A DNA stretch of 64,000 nt from Feifania hominis (GTDB taxonomy: Bacteria; Bacillota; Clostridia; Oscillospirales; Feifaniaceae): assembly GCF_014384765.1 (NCBI RefSeq), contig NZ_JACRSP010000002.1, positions 186,001-250,000 on the forward strand, given 5' to 3'. Both the position numbers and the translations under genes were made by a program. The notes below the pieces were generated by a model, which saw only the letters and a list, made by a program, of their open reading frames with translations, made no database searches and had not been told where the DNA came from. Position 1 is the first letter of the stretch. Each line of letters begins with the position of its first letter. Below are positions 44,009-52,856 of this stretch, piece after piece.

Positions 44009-45096
44009 GCTTTTCGCTTCCCGTCTACCGCGAGCCCGATTTTAGCGCGCCGGCGCTGTGCGGCGCGCCCGACGCCGTCTTTGCGGCGGCGCCCTGCGAC
44101 GGTGTCGCTCCGGAGCACTACCACGCAACCACCATTTTCCCCGAGTATTTCAAGGTGGGTGGCCGCTGGCTTCTCGCCTGCGAGAGCCGGATGGACTGTG
44201 TGGCCGTTCTCGAGGATGGGGAAATTCACACGCGCGAATTTCGCCGGCTGCGCGCGGGCGATCTCGTCGCCGTCGGACGCACGGAGGACGGCCGCGACGG
44301 CATCTATGTGCATGCTGACGGCTTCGCACAGGAGGACGGCGGTTCTGGCGAGCTCTTCTCCTTTCGGCAGGGCCGCTCGAGGGAGACCGCCTACTCCCGA
44401 GATTACAACCAGATCTACGATCTTCTGCGCCACGAGCGCGAGCACGGCTTTGTCACCTGGGTGCTCGGGCCCGCCTGCACCTTTGACCACGACACGCGCG
44501 AGGCCATGTCAAAGCTCATTGACGCGGGCTATGTCAGCGGACTTCTCGCCGGCAACGCCCTTGCCACCCACGATCTCGAGGCCGGCTATCTGCGCACCGC
44601 TCTCGGGCAGGACATCTACACCCAAAGAAGCGAGCCAAACGGCCACTACAACCACATTGACACTTTGAACCGCGTGCGACTGCATGGATCCATTCCCGCC
44701 TTTGTCGAGGCCGAGGGCATCCGCGACGGCATCATGTGTCACTGTGTTCGCCAAAGGGTTCCCTTTGTCCTTGTCGGCTCTGTTCGCGACGACGGCCCGC
44801 TGCCCGAAGTCTACGCGGACGTCTACGAGGGACAGGACGCTATGCGCGCCATAGTGAGCCGGTCGACCACCGTCATCTGTCTTGCGACAACACTGCACGC
44901 CATCGCCACCGGCAACATGACGCCGTCCTACCGCGTTCTTGCTGACGGCACCGTGCGTCCGGTCTACTTCTACAGCGTCGATATATCGGAATTTGCCGTC
45001 AATAAGCTGCGCGACCGCGGCAGTCTCGGTGTCAAGACCATCGTGACCAATGTGCAGGACTTTGTCGTCAACATTCAAAGAGGGCTCGGCCTGTAG
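44005..45096 (+). CDS. LOR/SDH-domain protein (TIGR00300/ornithine-cyclodeaminase-like)
   Basis: The 363-residue protein fits the LOR/SDH bifunctional-enzyme conserved family. Its N-terminal half has APEHYHATTIFPEYFKVGGRW and the RMDC and GDLVAVG stretches. The C-terminal half is a Rossmann-like domain with GYVSGLLAGNALATHDLEA, GHYNHIDTLNRVRLHGSI and VPFVLVGSVRDDGPLPEVYADVY. The end is DISEFAVNKLRDRGSLGVKTIVTNV. Characterised relatives include archaeal-type ornithine cyclodeaminase and the C-terminal part of cyanobacterial ArgZ/AgrE (ornithine to proline plus ammonia). Activity here is inferred. Confidence 0.82.
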   Translation: MSFSLPVYREPDFSAPALCGAPDAVFAAAPCDGVAPEHYHATTIFPEYFKVGGRWLLACESRMDCVAVLEDGEIHTREFRRLRAGDLVAVGRTEDGRDGIYVHADGFAQEDGGSGELFSFRQGRSRETAYSRDYNQIYDLLRHEREHGFVTWVLGPACTFDHDTREAMSKLIDAGYVSGLLAGNALATHDLEAGYLRTALGQDIYTQRSEPNGHYNHIDTLNRVRLHGSIPAFVEAEGIRDGIMCHCVRQRVPFVLVGSVRDDGPLPEVYADVYEGQDAMRAIVSRSTTVICLATTLHAIATGNMTPSYRVLADGTVRPVYFYSVDISEFAVNKLRDRGSLGVKTIVTNVQDFVVNIQRGLGL

Positions 45097-45120
45097 TGCC
45101 GCAGCCCACTGTCAGAAAAA

Positions 45121-45148
45121 AAAGCGCGCCCCATATGGGGCGCGCTTT
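45121..45148. terminator. Terminator between the LOR/SDH gene and spoIVA
   Basis: AAAGCGCGCCCCAT and its complement form a perfect 28-bp palindrome, with a preceding A-run that gives a T-run on the minus strand. Confidence 0.85.
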
Positions 45149-45156
45149 CGTATCAA

Positions 45157-46635
45157 TTAGAGTATGATGCAGATCAGGCCGCCGGAGCCCTCGTTGATGA
45201 TGCGCTGCAGGGTGTCCTGAAGCTTTGAGCGCGCGTCATCCGGCATCTTGGAGAGCTTGTTGTGGAGTCCCTCGTTTACCAGCTCGTGCAGGGATTTCCC
45301 GAAGATATTCGACTCCCAGATCTTCTTGGGGTTCTCCTCAAACTCGCACAGCAGGTACTTGACCAGATCCTCCGACTGCTTCTCACTGCCCACGACCGGT
45401 GAGACCTCGGTCTCAATGTCGGCGCGGATCATGTGAATCGACGGGGCCGAAGCCTTGAGCCGCACGCCGAAGCGGCCGCCCTGCTTGACGATCTCGGGCT
45501 CTTCAAGCGTGAGCTCATCGATGGTGGGAGTCACGATGCCATAGCCCTTTTCGGCCACGTCGGCAAGCGCTCCTTTGACTTTGTCGTACTGGCGCTTGGT
45601 CTCGGCAAGCTCGCCCATGAGCACCACAAGGCTCTCCTCTCCCTCAATGGGCAGCCCGGTCTGCTCGCCAAGCACGCGGTAAAACAGGCCGTCCTGCACG
45701 GTCAGATCGAGATAGCCGTTGCCCGCGCCGAGGTCGATGCCGGCAATGGAGACGTCGTCGAGATATTCGCACTGGGCCATGTGAGAGACCGCCGAGGAGA
45801 TCTCCCCCGTCTTTTCAATGCCGCCCGCCGACTGCAGAATCGCGTCGTAGATGGCGCTCTTGAGCCAGTGGTCCTCGGGCAGGGTGTCAATCCAGCTCGG
45901 CAGCGAGAGGTTGATCTCGCGAAGCGGGAACTGGAAGAGAATCTTCTCCATGATGGCGCGGATGTCCTGTTCGGTGATCTCCAGGCAGCTGACCAGAATG
46001 ACCGGCACATCGTACTCGTGCTCGAGATGCTCGCGAAGCGCCATCGCCTCTTCGCTCTGGGGCTCGGCGGAGTTTAAAATGATGACAAAGGGCTTGCCGA
46101 GCTCTTTGAGCTCGCTGATGACGCGCTTTTCCGCTTCGACATAATCCTCGCGCGGAATCTCGCCGATGCTCCCGTCAGTGGTGACCACAAGGCCGATGGT
46201 CGAATGTTCGTTGATGACCTTTTTTGTGCCGATCTCGGCCGCCTGGTCAAAGGGGATGTCATGGTCGAACCACGGGGTGGAGACCATGCGCGGCGCCTCG
46301 TTTTCCATGTGGCCGAGCGAGCCCGGCACAATATAACCCACGCAGTCGATCAGCCGCACGCGAAAGCTCGCATTGTCGTCAAGCGTCACGGTCGCCGCCT
46401 CGTTGGGGATGAACTTCGGTTCGGTTGTCATGATGGTCTTGCCGACGGCCCCCTGCGGCAGCTCGTCGACGGCGCGCTCGCGCTGGTTCTTATCCGCCAT
46501 GTGGGGCAGCACGAGATTTTCCATAAAGCGCTTGATGAGCGTCGATTTGCCGGTGCGCACGGGGCCGACCACACCGATGTATATATCCCCATTCGTTCTC
46601 TCGGTAATATCCTTGTAGATATTATACCTCTCCAT
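45157..46635 (-). CDS. spoIVA: Stage IV sporulation protein A
   Basis: This 492-residue protein starts at ATG 46635 with AAGGAGGAAACGGC upstream. SpoIVA is the ATPase that polymerises on the outer forespore membrane to form the coat basement layer. The P-loop GVVGPVRTGKST (residues 21-32) is near the N-terminus of the TRAFAC-GTPase-like domain, with MTTEPKFIPNEA and DCVGYIVPGSLGHMENEAPRMVSTPWFDHDIPF following. The conserved C-terminus ends GGLICIIL. In Clostridia it recruits SipL, whose likely gene is at 49.0-50.6 kb. It is expected to be sigma-E dependent; I could not fix a promoter. Confidence 0.97.
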   Translation of the reverse strand: MERYNIYKDITERTNGDIYIGVVGPVRTGKSTLIKRFMENLVLPHMADKNQRERAVDELPQGAVGKTIMTTEPKFIPNEAATVTLDDNASFRVRLIDCVGYIVPGSLGHMENEAPRMVSTPWFDHDIPFDQAAEIGTKKVINEHSTIGLVVTTDGSIGEIPREDYVEAEKRVISELKELGKPFVIILNSAEPQSEEAMALREHLEHEYDVPVILVSCLEITEQDIRAIMEKILFQFPLREINLSLPSWIDTLPEDHWLKSAIYDAILQSAGGIEKTGEISSAVSHMAQCEYLDDVSIAGIDLGAGNGYLDLTVQDGLFYRVLGEQTGLPIEGEESLVVLMGELAETKRQYDKVKGALADVAEKGYGIVTPTIDELTLEEPEIVKQGGRFGVRLKASAPSIHMIRADIETEVSPVVGSEKQSEDLVKYLLCEFEENPKKIWESNIFGKSLHELVNEGLHNKLSKMPDDARSKLQDTLQRIINEGSGGLICIIL

Positions 46636-46765
46636 GCCGTTTCCTCCTTCATATATCAGGGTGTAACAATTCCTCATCACACGGTCATACTCATGTATAT
46701 GAACCATGTCCGCGCAATATGTTCCACCCGAACAAAAAAAGAGGATTCCCGTTCCCACAGAAAAA

Positions 46766-46798
46766 AGCGGGCGCGCATGACTCTCATGCGCACCCGCT
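46766..46798 (-). terminator. Terminator of the DUF2238 gene
   Basis: A 15-bp stem AGCGGGCGCGCATGA with one mismatch and a 3-nt loop is followed on the minus strand by TTTTTTC. It lies 19 bp past the stop at 46817. Confidence 0.88.
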
Positions 46799-46816
46799 CA
46801 TCCTACTCACTCCCAT

Positions 46817-47632
46817 TTACTCCTGTGTACCGCCGTCCTGCCCGGCGCCGCAGTCGCACACCGCGTCATCCACGGTCTCGTTCTGCGCTGCGGGGCATCC
46901 GGTGCGGTGCTTTTTGCGGGTTTTCAGCAGCAGCCGGTCGATCCAGCCCGTCTTGAATTTGAGCGACAGGTAGCCGAGCACCGCCACCACAAACGCCCCG
47001 ATGGTATCCACAATGAGATCTTTCATCGTGTCCGAAAGCGCCTCGCGCCCGAGAAACGGCGTGCCGTCCTCAAGGCCGAATTTCTGCATGTTGGTGTGCA
47101 TGATGCCGTCGGCTGTGAACTCATAAATCTCCCACAGAACCCCGATGGTCACCGCAAAGCAGAGTGTGAACAGCGCCACGAAGAGCGGACTCAAATTCAT
47201 GGGGATTTTTTCGGTGTTGTTGAGCAGCGTAATCACCGAATAGCCGAGTATCGCGAGCATCGCCCCCGAGAAAGTGTGCAGAATGGTGTCCCAGTGGGGT
47301 ACCGTGTAGTAAAACGCACGAACCTCGCCGAGAAAGATCGCCGCATACAGAAAGAGCGTGTAAATCACCATCATACGCGACGGGAAGACAATGTTCCATC
47401 TCTTCGAGAGAATGCTGGGCAGAAACATTGCCACCACGCCCAGAATACACTGCATGAGCATCAGCACATAGTCGCTTTTGATGCGCCCCTCCGGATAGCT
47501 CTCACTGTGCTGGCTCGGCGCCAAAAACATGATGACAACAATCGCGACAATGGCAAGCACCATGGAGATCAGCACGAACAGGCTGATGATTTTCTCCCAG
47601 TTCCACTTGCGTTTTTTCTGTCTGTCTTTCAA
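46817..47632 (-). CDS. DUF2238/YjdF-like integral membrane protein
   Basis: This 271-residue protein has about six hydrophobic segments after a basic N-terminus (KDRQKKRKWNWEKI). The family pattern is visible: GEVRAFYYTVPHWDTILHTFSGAML, a WEIYEFTADGIMHTNMQ segment and REALSDTMKDLIVDTIGAF, which resembles the vanZ/phosphatase-like motifs of DUF2238 proteins. The C-terminal tail has four cysteines (TGCPAAQ, VCDCGAGQDG). The function is unknown. It sits between two sporulation genes and is transcribed separately. Confidence 0.78.
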   Translation of the reverse strand: MKDRQKKRKWNWEKIISLFVLISMVLAIVAIVVIMFLAPSQHSESYPEGRIKSDYVLMLMQCILGVVAMFLPSILSKRWNIVFPSRMMVIYTLFLYAAIFLGEVRAFYYTVPHWDTILHTFSGAMLAILGYSVITLLNNTEKIPMNLSPLFVALFTLCFAVTIGVLWEIYEFTADGIMHTNMQKFGLEDGTPFLGREALSDTMKDLIVDTIGAFVVAVLGYLSLKFKTGWIDRLLLKTRKKHRTGCPAAQNETVDDAVCDCGAGQDGGTQE

Positions 47633-47687
47633 AACGATCCCTCCCCCTTTTGCAGTATTCTACACCATTTTGTCGAATTTGGAAAGC

Positions 47688-48287
47688 TCAGGGCGTATAT
47701 TGAGCGCCGAGCGCCGACGCAATCACAACGCACCCCTCAAGGTCGACCTTGGCCCCTTTGAGATTCATGGAGAGAATATCGGTTCCCGAGAGCGCAGTTC
47801 CCCTGAGATCCGCACCGGAAAAGTCGGCGCAGGACAGATTGGCATTTGTCAGATTGCAGTCGCGCACAACTGCCTTTCGGAAGCTTGCAGGGCCAAAGTC
47901 CGCGCCCTCAAAATCGATGTTTTCAAGACGCATGCGCGCAAAGTCGATACCCCGCAGCTCGGTGTAAGACCAGTCGCCCCCGTCAATGGTAAGGCAGGTG
48001 ATCTGCGCGTCGAGAAAGCTCGAACCAGTCATTTTACAGGTGATAAAATCGGTCGCAAAGAGCTCCGCAAAGCGAAACTTGCAGTTGAGAAACGCGCAGT
48101 CGGAAAACCGCGTGCCCCCAAGCTTCGCCGCGCCAAACGTGCAGTCGGAAAAACGACAGGCGTGAAAGTGTCCATCGCTCAGATCAGCCGCATCAAAACG
48201 GCAGCCAGTGCACTTGACGCCGGTGTAGTCTCCATCGAAGCGCTCGCCGGAAAAATCCTCGCGCTCGTATTCCCCCAGTTCCAGCAT
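47688..48287 (-). CDS. Pentapeptide repeat protein
   Basis: ATG 48287 behind GGAGGGGACGACC gives 199 residues. The sequence is built of A(D/N)LXX-type pentapeptides (DAADLSDGHFHACRFSDCTFG; TNANLSCADFSGADLRGTALSG), predicting a right-handed quadrilateral beta-helix. Some members (Qnr/MfpA) mimic DNA and protect gyrase; others have unrelated roles. The many Cys residues at repeat positions (CRF, CTF, CAF, CKF) are typical of clostridial members. The role cannot be assigned. Confidence 0.88.
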   Translation of the reverse strand: MLELGEYEREDFSGERFDGDYTGVKCTGCRFDAADLSDGHFHACRFSDCTFGAAKLGGTRFSDCAFLNCKFRFAELFATDFITCKMTGSSFLDAQITCLTIDGGDWSYTELRGIDFARMRLENIDFEGADFGPASFRKAVVRDCNLTNANLSCADFSGADLRGTALSGTDILSMNLKGAKVDLEGCVVIASALGAQYTP

Positions 48288-48333
48288 GGTCGTCCCCTCC
48301 ACGAGAAAGAATGAGACCAGTATAGCACAGACA

Positions 48334-48357
48334 GGGCCGTGGGAAAACCCACGGCCC
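48334..48357 (-). terminator. Hairpin downstream of the GDT1-family gene
   Basis: GGGCCGTGGG and CCCACGGCCC arms flank AAAA. A clear U-tract is missing on the minus strand, so termination is uncertain. Confidence 0.45.
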
Positions 48358-48364
48358 CATCGTT

Positions 48365-49018
48365 CTAAGCTCTTTTTCTCATGTGCAGGTAACAGGCGGC
48401 GAGCGCCGCCATCAGGCCCGCCGCACCGCAGGCTGCGGCCTGCGGACCGAGCAGCTCGCGCAGCGGGTCGTAGAGCGTGACGATGCCGAACACGGAGAAC
48501 ACGCAAAAGGAGATTGCTTTCATCAGCCGCTCGGGCAGCTTCCTGCCGAGGCATAGCCCAATTGCAACGCCGATGCCGTCGGCGACAAGCAGACCGGCCG
48601 TCGCACCGAGAAAGACGCCGAGCTCCTCACCGGGGTTGGTGGCCGCAAGCGAGATTGCGCCGAGCTGGGTCTTGTCGCCGAGTTCCGCCGCGAAAAAAGC
48701 GATTGCAATGGCGATGCTCACAAAGCGGCCCTGCCGAACCTGGCAGTCCTCGTCGTCACACTCGCGCAGCGTCATCACGGCGAATACCAGAAAGGAGAGC
48801 CCTGCGAGCAACTCCACAAAGGTCAGCGGAATCAGTGTGCTCAGCGCCCGACCGAGCACCACCGCGAACAGATTGAGCAGTATCACCGAGCAGGTGATTC
48901 CCACAACCAGCTGGCGCAGCTTGTATTTGGAGGCGAGACCAATCACGAGAAACTGCGTCTTGTCGGCCATCTCGGCCAGACAGACCAGCACAAAAGATGA
49001 CCAGACAACGTGCAGCAT
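48365..49018 (-). CDS. TMEM165/GDT1 (UPF0016) family cation transporter
   Basis: This 217-residue protein has about six membrane segments and the twin family motifs ExxDKTQ: CLAEMADKTQF near residue 16 and AAELGDKTQLGA near residue 110. A short acidic/Cys loop (ECDDEDCQVRQ) lies between the halves. The family moves Mn2+/Ca2+ (GDT1, MneA-like bacterial exporters). It follows the sipL-type gene by 17 bp and may be co-transcribed with it during sporulation. Confidence 0.9.
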   Translation of the reverse strand: MLHVVWSSFVLVCLAEMADKTQFLVIGLASKYKLRQLVVGITCSVILLNLFAVVLGRALSTLIPLTFVELLAGLSFLVFAVMTLRECDDEDCQVRQGRFVSIAIAIAFFAAELGDKTQLGAISLAATNPGEELGVFLGATAGLLVADGIGVAIGLCLGRKLPERLMKAISFCVFSVFGIVTLYDPLRELLGPQAAACGAAGLMAALAACYLHMRKRA

Positions 49019-49035
49019 ACTGTCCTCCCTGCGCG

Positions 49036-50571
49036 TCAGCGGCGACGCGGAATCATCAGCATATTCTGCTCGGCCGTATCGCCCTCGCAGTGGTTGAGCT
49101 CACGCATGGCCTCAACGCTCGAGCGGTACCGCTTGGCAATGTCCCAAAGGCTCTCGCCCTGGGTCGGGTAGTAGAGCACCAGATACTTGCTCGCGTCGGC
49201 AATCGGGCGGCTCTCATCGACCTCGATTTCGGAGACAAACGAGAGCTTCTGGCCGCACTTGAGCATCAGGTTGCACTGGATGTCAGCGCGGATTTCAACG
49301 CTGTACGGGGTCGCCATGACGGCGGAGAACTTCACCACGCTGCAGGTGCAGCTGTAATCGAGACTTGTGCAGTCGCGCTCAAAGGGCACTGCTGCCGTAA
49401 AGGGAGCCGTGTGGTCGAAATTCACCACCCCGTCGGCGGTTTTGCCGAGAGCCGAGGCGTGAAGCGTCCCTGCAATTTTCAGGGTATTGCCCTCCTTGGT
49501 GATGCCGTCGACCACGGCAAAGCAGCTCGAGGGAATGCAGCTTGACAGCTCCTCATTCGACTGGACGCTCTCCTTGACGGCCGCGGCCACCCGCTCAAAC
49601 ACCAACACATCCGGCATGACCAGATTCTCGTTTTTGAGCGTGCACTCATGGCGGGTCGCATAGGCGTCGGCGACCAGCGCCACCCGCTCGCGGCAGTATG
49701 CCTCCACCGTCGCCTCGAGCTCGATGTTCGCCGTGATGACACGGCTCTCACTGCTGTCGTTTTCATAGATGTCAAATTTCTGGCCGGTCACAGTCAAATT
49801 AACAAAGGCGATCGCGCTCTCGGTGATGCCCGCAAGCTCGACAATTTGGTTGAACGGAATCTCGCTTTGCAAACAGACGATCTCGCCACTCTCGAGGTCC
49901 CCGACATAGATGGTATCGACCAGCACATGGCCCTTGAGCACAATTTTGTCGTCGATGACCTTGTACTCATCCACCATCGCTGTCGCATCGCTGCGGCAGT
50001 AGGTCGCAATGGCCGGTTTGTCGGCGGGGATTTCAATGTCCTCGGCCACGGTGAACTCGTGCGAGGTCTCCCCGAGGAAGATGTCGCACTCGTGCTCCTC
50101 GGGCAGCACGCACACTTCGCCGGAGTCGTCCGCCTCGGGATACAGCAGCGGCACGGCGCCGACGCGGTCGGCGCGCACGGTGATCGCGACGCCCGCCTTG
50201 AGCGTCAGCTTGCGGGAATTCAGCACATGGCAGTTGACATAGCTCAGCCGCGCGTCGGCCATGACTGTGCTCTCGGGCGTGACACCCTTGGCGTCAAACT
50301 CGGCAGAAAACTCGAGTGTGTGATTCAGGCAGCGCAGCGACCCGCCGTTCTCCGGCAGATAGAGCACATGCACCTCGGCCGCGCCGATCACGGTGATCTT
50401 GTCCTTTGCGGCAAATTTCTGGCGGATCATGGGCGATGCGTCCACGCGGACGATTCGCTCGACGTCCGGGCAGTAGTCCGGAACGATGATGTCGGCCTCG
50501 CTCGAGGCCTCGGCGGTGCCGCGAAAGACGGTCTGGCAGTATTTCAGCTCTTCTCTCTGGTTTTGTTCCAT
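49036..50571 (-). CDS. sipL: DUF3794/LysM protein, SipL-like (SpoIVA-interacting)
   Basis: ATG 50571 with AAAAGGAGAGAATAGT upstream gives 511 residues. The body is made of repeated DUF3794 beta domains (for example CYRSDATAMVDEYKVIDDKIVLKGHVLVDTIYV in part). The C-terminal 50 residues form a LysM domain (YLVLYYPTQGESLWDIAKRYRSS). This architecture matches SipL of Clostridioides difficile, whose LysM domain binds SpoIVA and tethers the coat. Spore coat morphogenesis is therefore the inferred role. The spoIVA gene lies 2.4 kb away on the same strand. The symbol is by architecture. Confidence 0.85.
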   Translation of the reverse strand: MEQNQREELKYCQTVFRGTAEASSEADIIVPDYCPDVERIVRVDASPMIRQKFAAKDKITVIGAAEVHVLYLPENGGSLRCLNHTLEFSAEFDAKGVTPESTVMADARLSYVNCHVLNSRKLTLKAGVAITVRADRVGAVPLLYPEADDSGEVCVLPEEHECDIFLGETSHEFTVAEDIEIPADKPAIATYCRSDATAMVDEYKVIDDKIVLKGHVLVDTIYVGDLESGEIVCLQSEIPFNQIVELAGITESAIAFVNLTVTGQKFDIYENDSSESRVITANIELEATVEAYCRERVALVADAYATRHECTLKNENLVMPDVLVFERVAAAVKESVQSNEELSSCIPSSCFAVVDGITKEGNTLKIAGTLHASALGKTADGVVNFDHTAPFTAAVPFERDCTSLDYSCTCSVVKFSAVMATPYSVEIRADIQCNLMLKCGQKLSFVSEIEVDESRPIADASKYLVLYYPTQGESLWDIAKRYRSSVEAMRELNHCEGDTAEQNMLMIPRRR

Positions 50572-50752
50572 ACTATTCTCTCCTTTTCGATCGTCGTTTG
50601 GCGACGCAATATACGCAGGTACATGGTTTCTCATGGACTATGTATATTTGTCCGAAAGGGAGTTTATACATCTTTTTGCCTGACATTTTTACTTGTCAAG
50701 CCACCGCTGCGGCGGTATACTGAAAACAGATACAAAAAGGGGAGGCGATTTC

Positions 50753-51655
50753 GTGGAGTCGGTCGGCATCAGCAAGGTGCTGCTCATCGTCAACCCCGTG
50801 GCGGGCAAGCGCCGCTCCCGCTCGGGCCTCTTCGATATCGTCGAACAGCTGTGCCACTACGGCTGCACGGCGACGGTGCAGACTACCGGCGGCCGCGGTG
50901 ATGCCACCGCGACGGTCAGGCGTCTCGCGCCGGAGTATGACATGGTCATCTGCTGCGGCGGCGACGGCACGCTCAGCGAGGTTGTCACAGGTCTCATCCA
51001 GTCGGGAGCGGACATCCCCATCGGCTATGTCCCGGCGGGCAGCACCAACGACATGGCCAACAACCTGAAGCTTCCCCGGCGCATTCGAGAAGCGGCGCAG
51101 ACCGTTCTCACCGGCAGTGCCGCAGGGCACGATGTCGGTCTGTTCGACGGCGGGCGCTACTTTTCCTATGTTGCCTCTTTCGGCGCTTTTACCAAAGTGT
51201 CCTACGCCACGCCCCAGTGGCTGAAAAATCGCTTTGGCCACTTTGCCTACATTCTCGACGGCATCCGCAGCGTGGGTGATCTGCGCCCCTACCGTGCCAA
51301 AGTTGAGGCGGAGGGCGAGGGCAGCTTTGAGGGCGAGTATCTGTTTGGCAGTGTGACCAACTCCACCTCCATCGCCGGGGTCATCAAGCTGCGCGAGAAT
51401 GAAGTCAGCCTGCACGACGGCAAGTTTGAGGTGCTGCTTGTGCGAAACCCGAAAAATCCGGATGATCTGCGCCGGATTCTCTACGGCGTCACCCACAGAA
51501 AATATGATGAGACCCACGTTCGCTTTTTCCACACGGATCACATCACCTTTCAATTTGATGAGGACATCGCCTGGACACTCGACGGCGAGTACGCGCCCGG
51601 CGGGCGGCGCAGCGAGATCCGTGTGCTTCCCTCGGCGGTGAAAATCATACGTTGA
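50753..51655 (+). CDS. Diacylglycerol kinase family lipid kinase
   Basis: GTG 50753 lies 8 bases after GGGGAGG and gives 300 residues. It belongs to the DAGK/YegS-DgkB-type catalytic family: KVLLIVNPVAGKRRSRSG at the N-terminus, the nucleotide loop VICCGGDGTLSEVVTGL and the PIGYVPAGSTNDMANNL motif. It phosphorylates diacylglycerol or a related lipid, returning it to phospholipid synthesis. That fits an organism that also carries an LtaS-type enzyme, which releases diacylglycerol. Confidence 0.94.
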   Translation: MESVGISKVLLIVNPVAGKRRSRSGLFDIVEQLCHYGCTATVQTTGGRGDATATVRRLAPEYDMVICCGGDGTLSEVVTGLIQSGADIPIGYVPAGSTNDMANNLKLPRRIREAAQTVLTGSAAGHDVGLFDGGRYFSYVASFGAFTKVSYATPQWLKNRFGHFAYILDGIRSVGDLRPYRAKVEAEGEGSFEGEYLFGSVTNSTSIAGVIKLRENEVSLHDGKFEVLLVRNPKNPDDLRRILYGVTHRKYDETHVRFFHTDHITFQFDEDIAWTLDGEYAPGGRRSEIRVLPSAVKIIR

Positions 51656-51667
51656 CAAAAGACAAAA

Positions 51668-51692
51668 GCGCAGAGGCAATACGCCTCTGCGC
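51668..51692. terminator. Terminator between the lipid kinase and chromate transporter genes
   Basis: GCGCAGAGGC and its complement form a 10-bp stem with a 5-nt loop. An A-run on the left and TCTATTTA on the right suit both convergent genes. Confidence 0.8.
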
Positions 51693-51697
51693 TCTAT

Positions 51698-52231
51698 TTA
51701 TATGGAAAATAAAATCAGGCCCAGCACAGCAGCGAACCCGATTTGCACGGGCACTCCTGCATGGAAACGCCGCTGCAGAAGAAAGACCGCCGCGGCGATG
51801 AGAAGCGCCTGCCAGCAAAACGCCCCCTGCGGAAAAAAGTTTTCGATGCTCATGGTGACGACCACCGATGCGATCATTCCCATGCAGACCGGACGGATTC
51901 CGCGCAGGGCGTTGTCGAGCAGCGGGTTCCCCTTGAGCTTTTGCAAAAAGAAACCCGCGAGCAGGCAGAGTGTCAGCGACGGCACCATCACGCCGAGCGA
52001 GGCGACGACCGCCCCGGATACACCCGCCATCTTCATACCCGCAAAAGTCGCCGAGTTGATGCCGATGGCGCCCGGCGTCATCTCGGCAATGGCCACGATA
52101 TCCGCCACCTCATCGAGGGTGAGCCATGCGTGGCTGACCATCTCGGCGCTGATGACTGGAATCATGGCAAGCCCGCCAAAGCAGCAAAAACCGATTTTGA
52201 CAAACACAGTGAAGAGTTCAAGGTAAATCAC
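51698..52231 (-). CDS. Chromate transporter, second half-subunit
   Basis: GTG 52231 follows GAGAGGAGGTCGCGGGC. This 177-residue membrane protein is one of two CHR half-proteins encoded in tandem: FVKIGFCCFGGLAMIPVISAEM near the N-terminus, ADIVAIAEMTPGAIGINSATFAG, and about five hydrophobic segments. Short-chain CHR pairs work as heterodimers in antiport or chromate efflux. The gene overlaps its partner by 14 bp. Confidence 0.92.
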   Translation of the reverse strand: MIYLELFTVFVKIGFCCFGGLAMIPVISAEMVSHAWLTLDEVADIVAIAEMTPGAIGINSATFAGMKMAGVSGAVVASLGVMVPSLTLCLLAGFFLQKLKGNPLLDNALRGIRPVCMGMIASVVVTMSIENFFPQGAFCWQALLIAAAVFLLQRRFHAGVPVQIGFAAVLGLILFSI

Positions 52232-52808
52232 GCCCGCGACCTCCTCTCAACAGCAGTCCCAAGGCGGCGCCTGAGGCGACAACGAGAATTGCGCTCACAC
52301 CGGTAAACAGGCTGACGACAAACGCCGCAGCCGCCACAAGATAGGAAAAGCGGTTGACCAGCGACGCCTTTCGCAGAGAGAAGAGCGCTCCCAGTATGAT
52401 CGGAATCACGGCGGCGCGCACCCCGCGCATGGCACGGGCCACAAGGGGATTGTGGGCCACCGCGTCGTAGCAGACCGTGATGACCGCAATGGTGATGACC
52501 GAGGGCATGGCGACACCGACCGCCGCCACCAGCGCGCCGATGATCCCCGCCGTGCTTCGCCCGAAGAGCACTGCTGTGTTGATGACCATGACCCCCGGCA
52601 GAGACCGCCCGACGGTGGTGAAGTCGACGAGCTCCTGCGACGTGATCCAACCGCGCTTTTGCACAAATTCGCGGTCGACCTGGGCGACAATGCTCCACCC
52701 GCCACCAAAGGTAAACGCTCCGATTTTAAACATGACCCAGAAGAGTGTCCACAGGCTCTTCTTCGCCGGCGGCTGCTCTCTGTTCTCCTGTTGTGTTACA
52801 CTCTGCAC
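52218..52808 (-). CDS. Chromate transporter, first half-subunit
   Basis: GTG 52808 is chosen because GGGGGG lies 7 bases upstream; ATG 52823 is an alternative. It encodes about 196 residues with the family signature FKIGAFTFGGGWSIVAQVDREFVQKRGW and FTTVGRSLPGVMVINTAVLFG, plus about five hydrophobic segments. It is the partner of the downstream half-protein. The substrate in anaerobes without chromate stress is unclear. Confidence 0.92.
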   Translation of the reverse strand: MQSVTQQENREQPPAKKSLWTLFWVMFKIGAFTFGGGWSIVAQVDREFVQKRGWITSQELVDFTTVGRSLPGVMVINTAVLFGRSTAGIIGALVAAVGVAMPSVITIAVITVCYDAVAHNPLVARAMRGVRAAVIPIILGALFSLRKASLVNRFSYLVAAAAFVVSLFTGVSAILVVASGAALGLLLRGGRGRDLP

Positions 52809-52828
52809 TGATCTTCCCCCCATCAAAA

Positions 52829-52852
52829 ATCGCCTGCCTTGTGGCAGGCGAT
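52829..52852 (-). terminator. Terminator of the HAD phosphatase gene
   Basis: ATCGCCTGCC pairs with GGCAGGCGAT around TTGT and is followed on the minus strand by TTTTT. It lies 5 bp past the stop. Confidence 0.85.
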
Positions 52853-52856
52853 CTGT

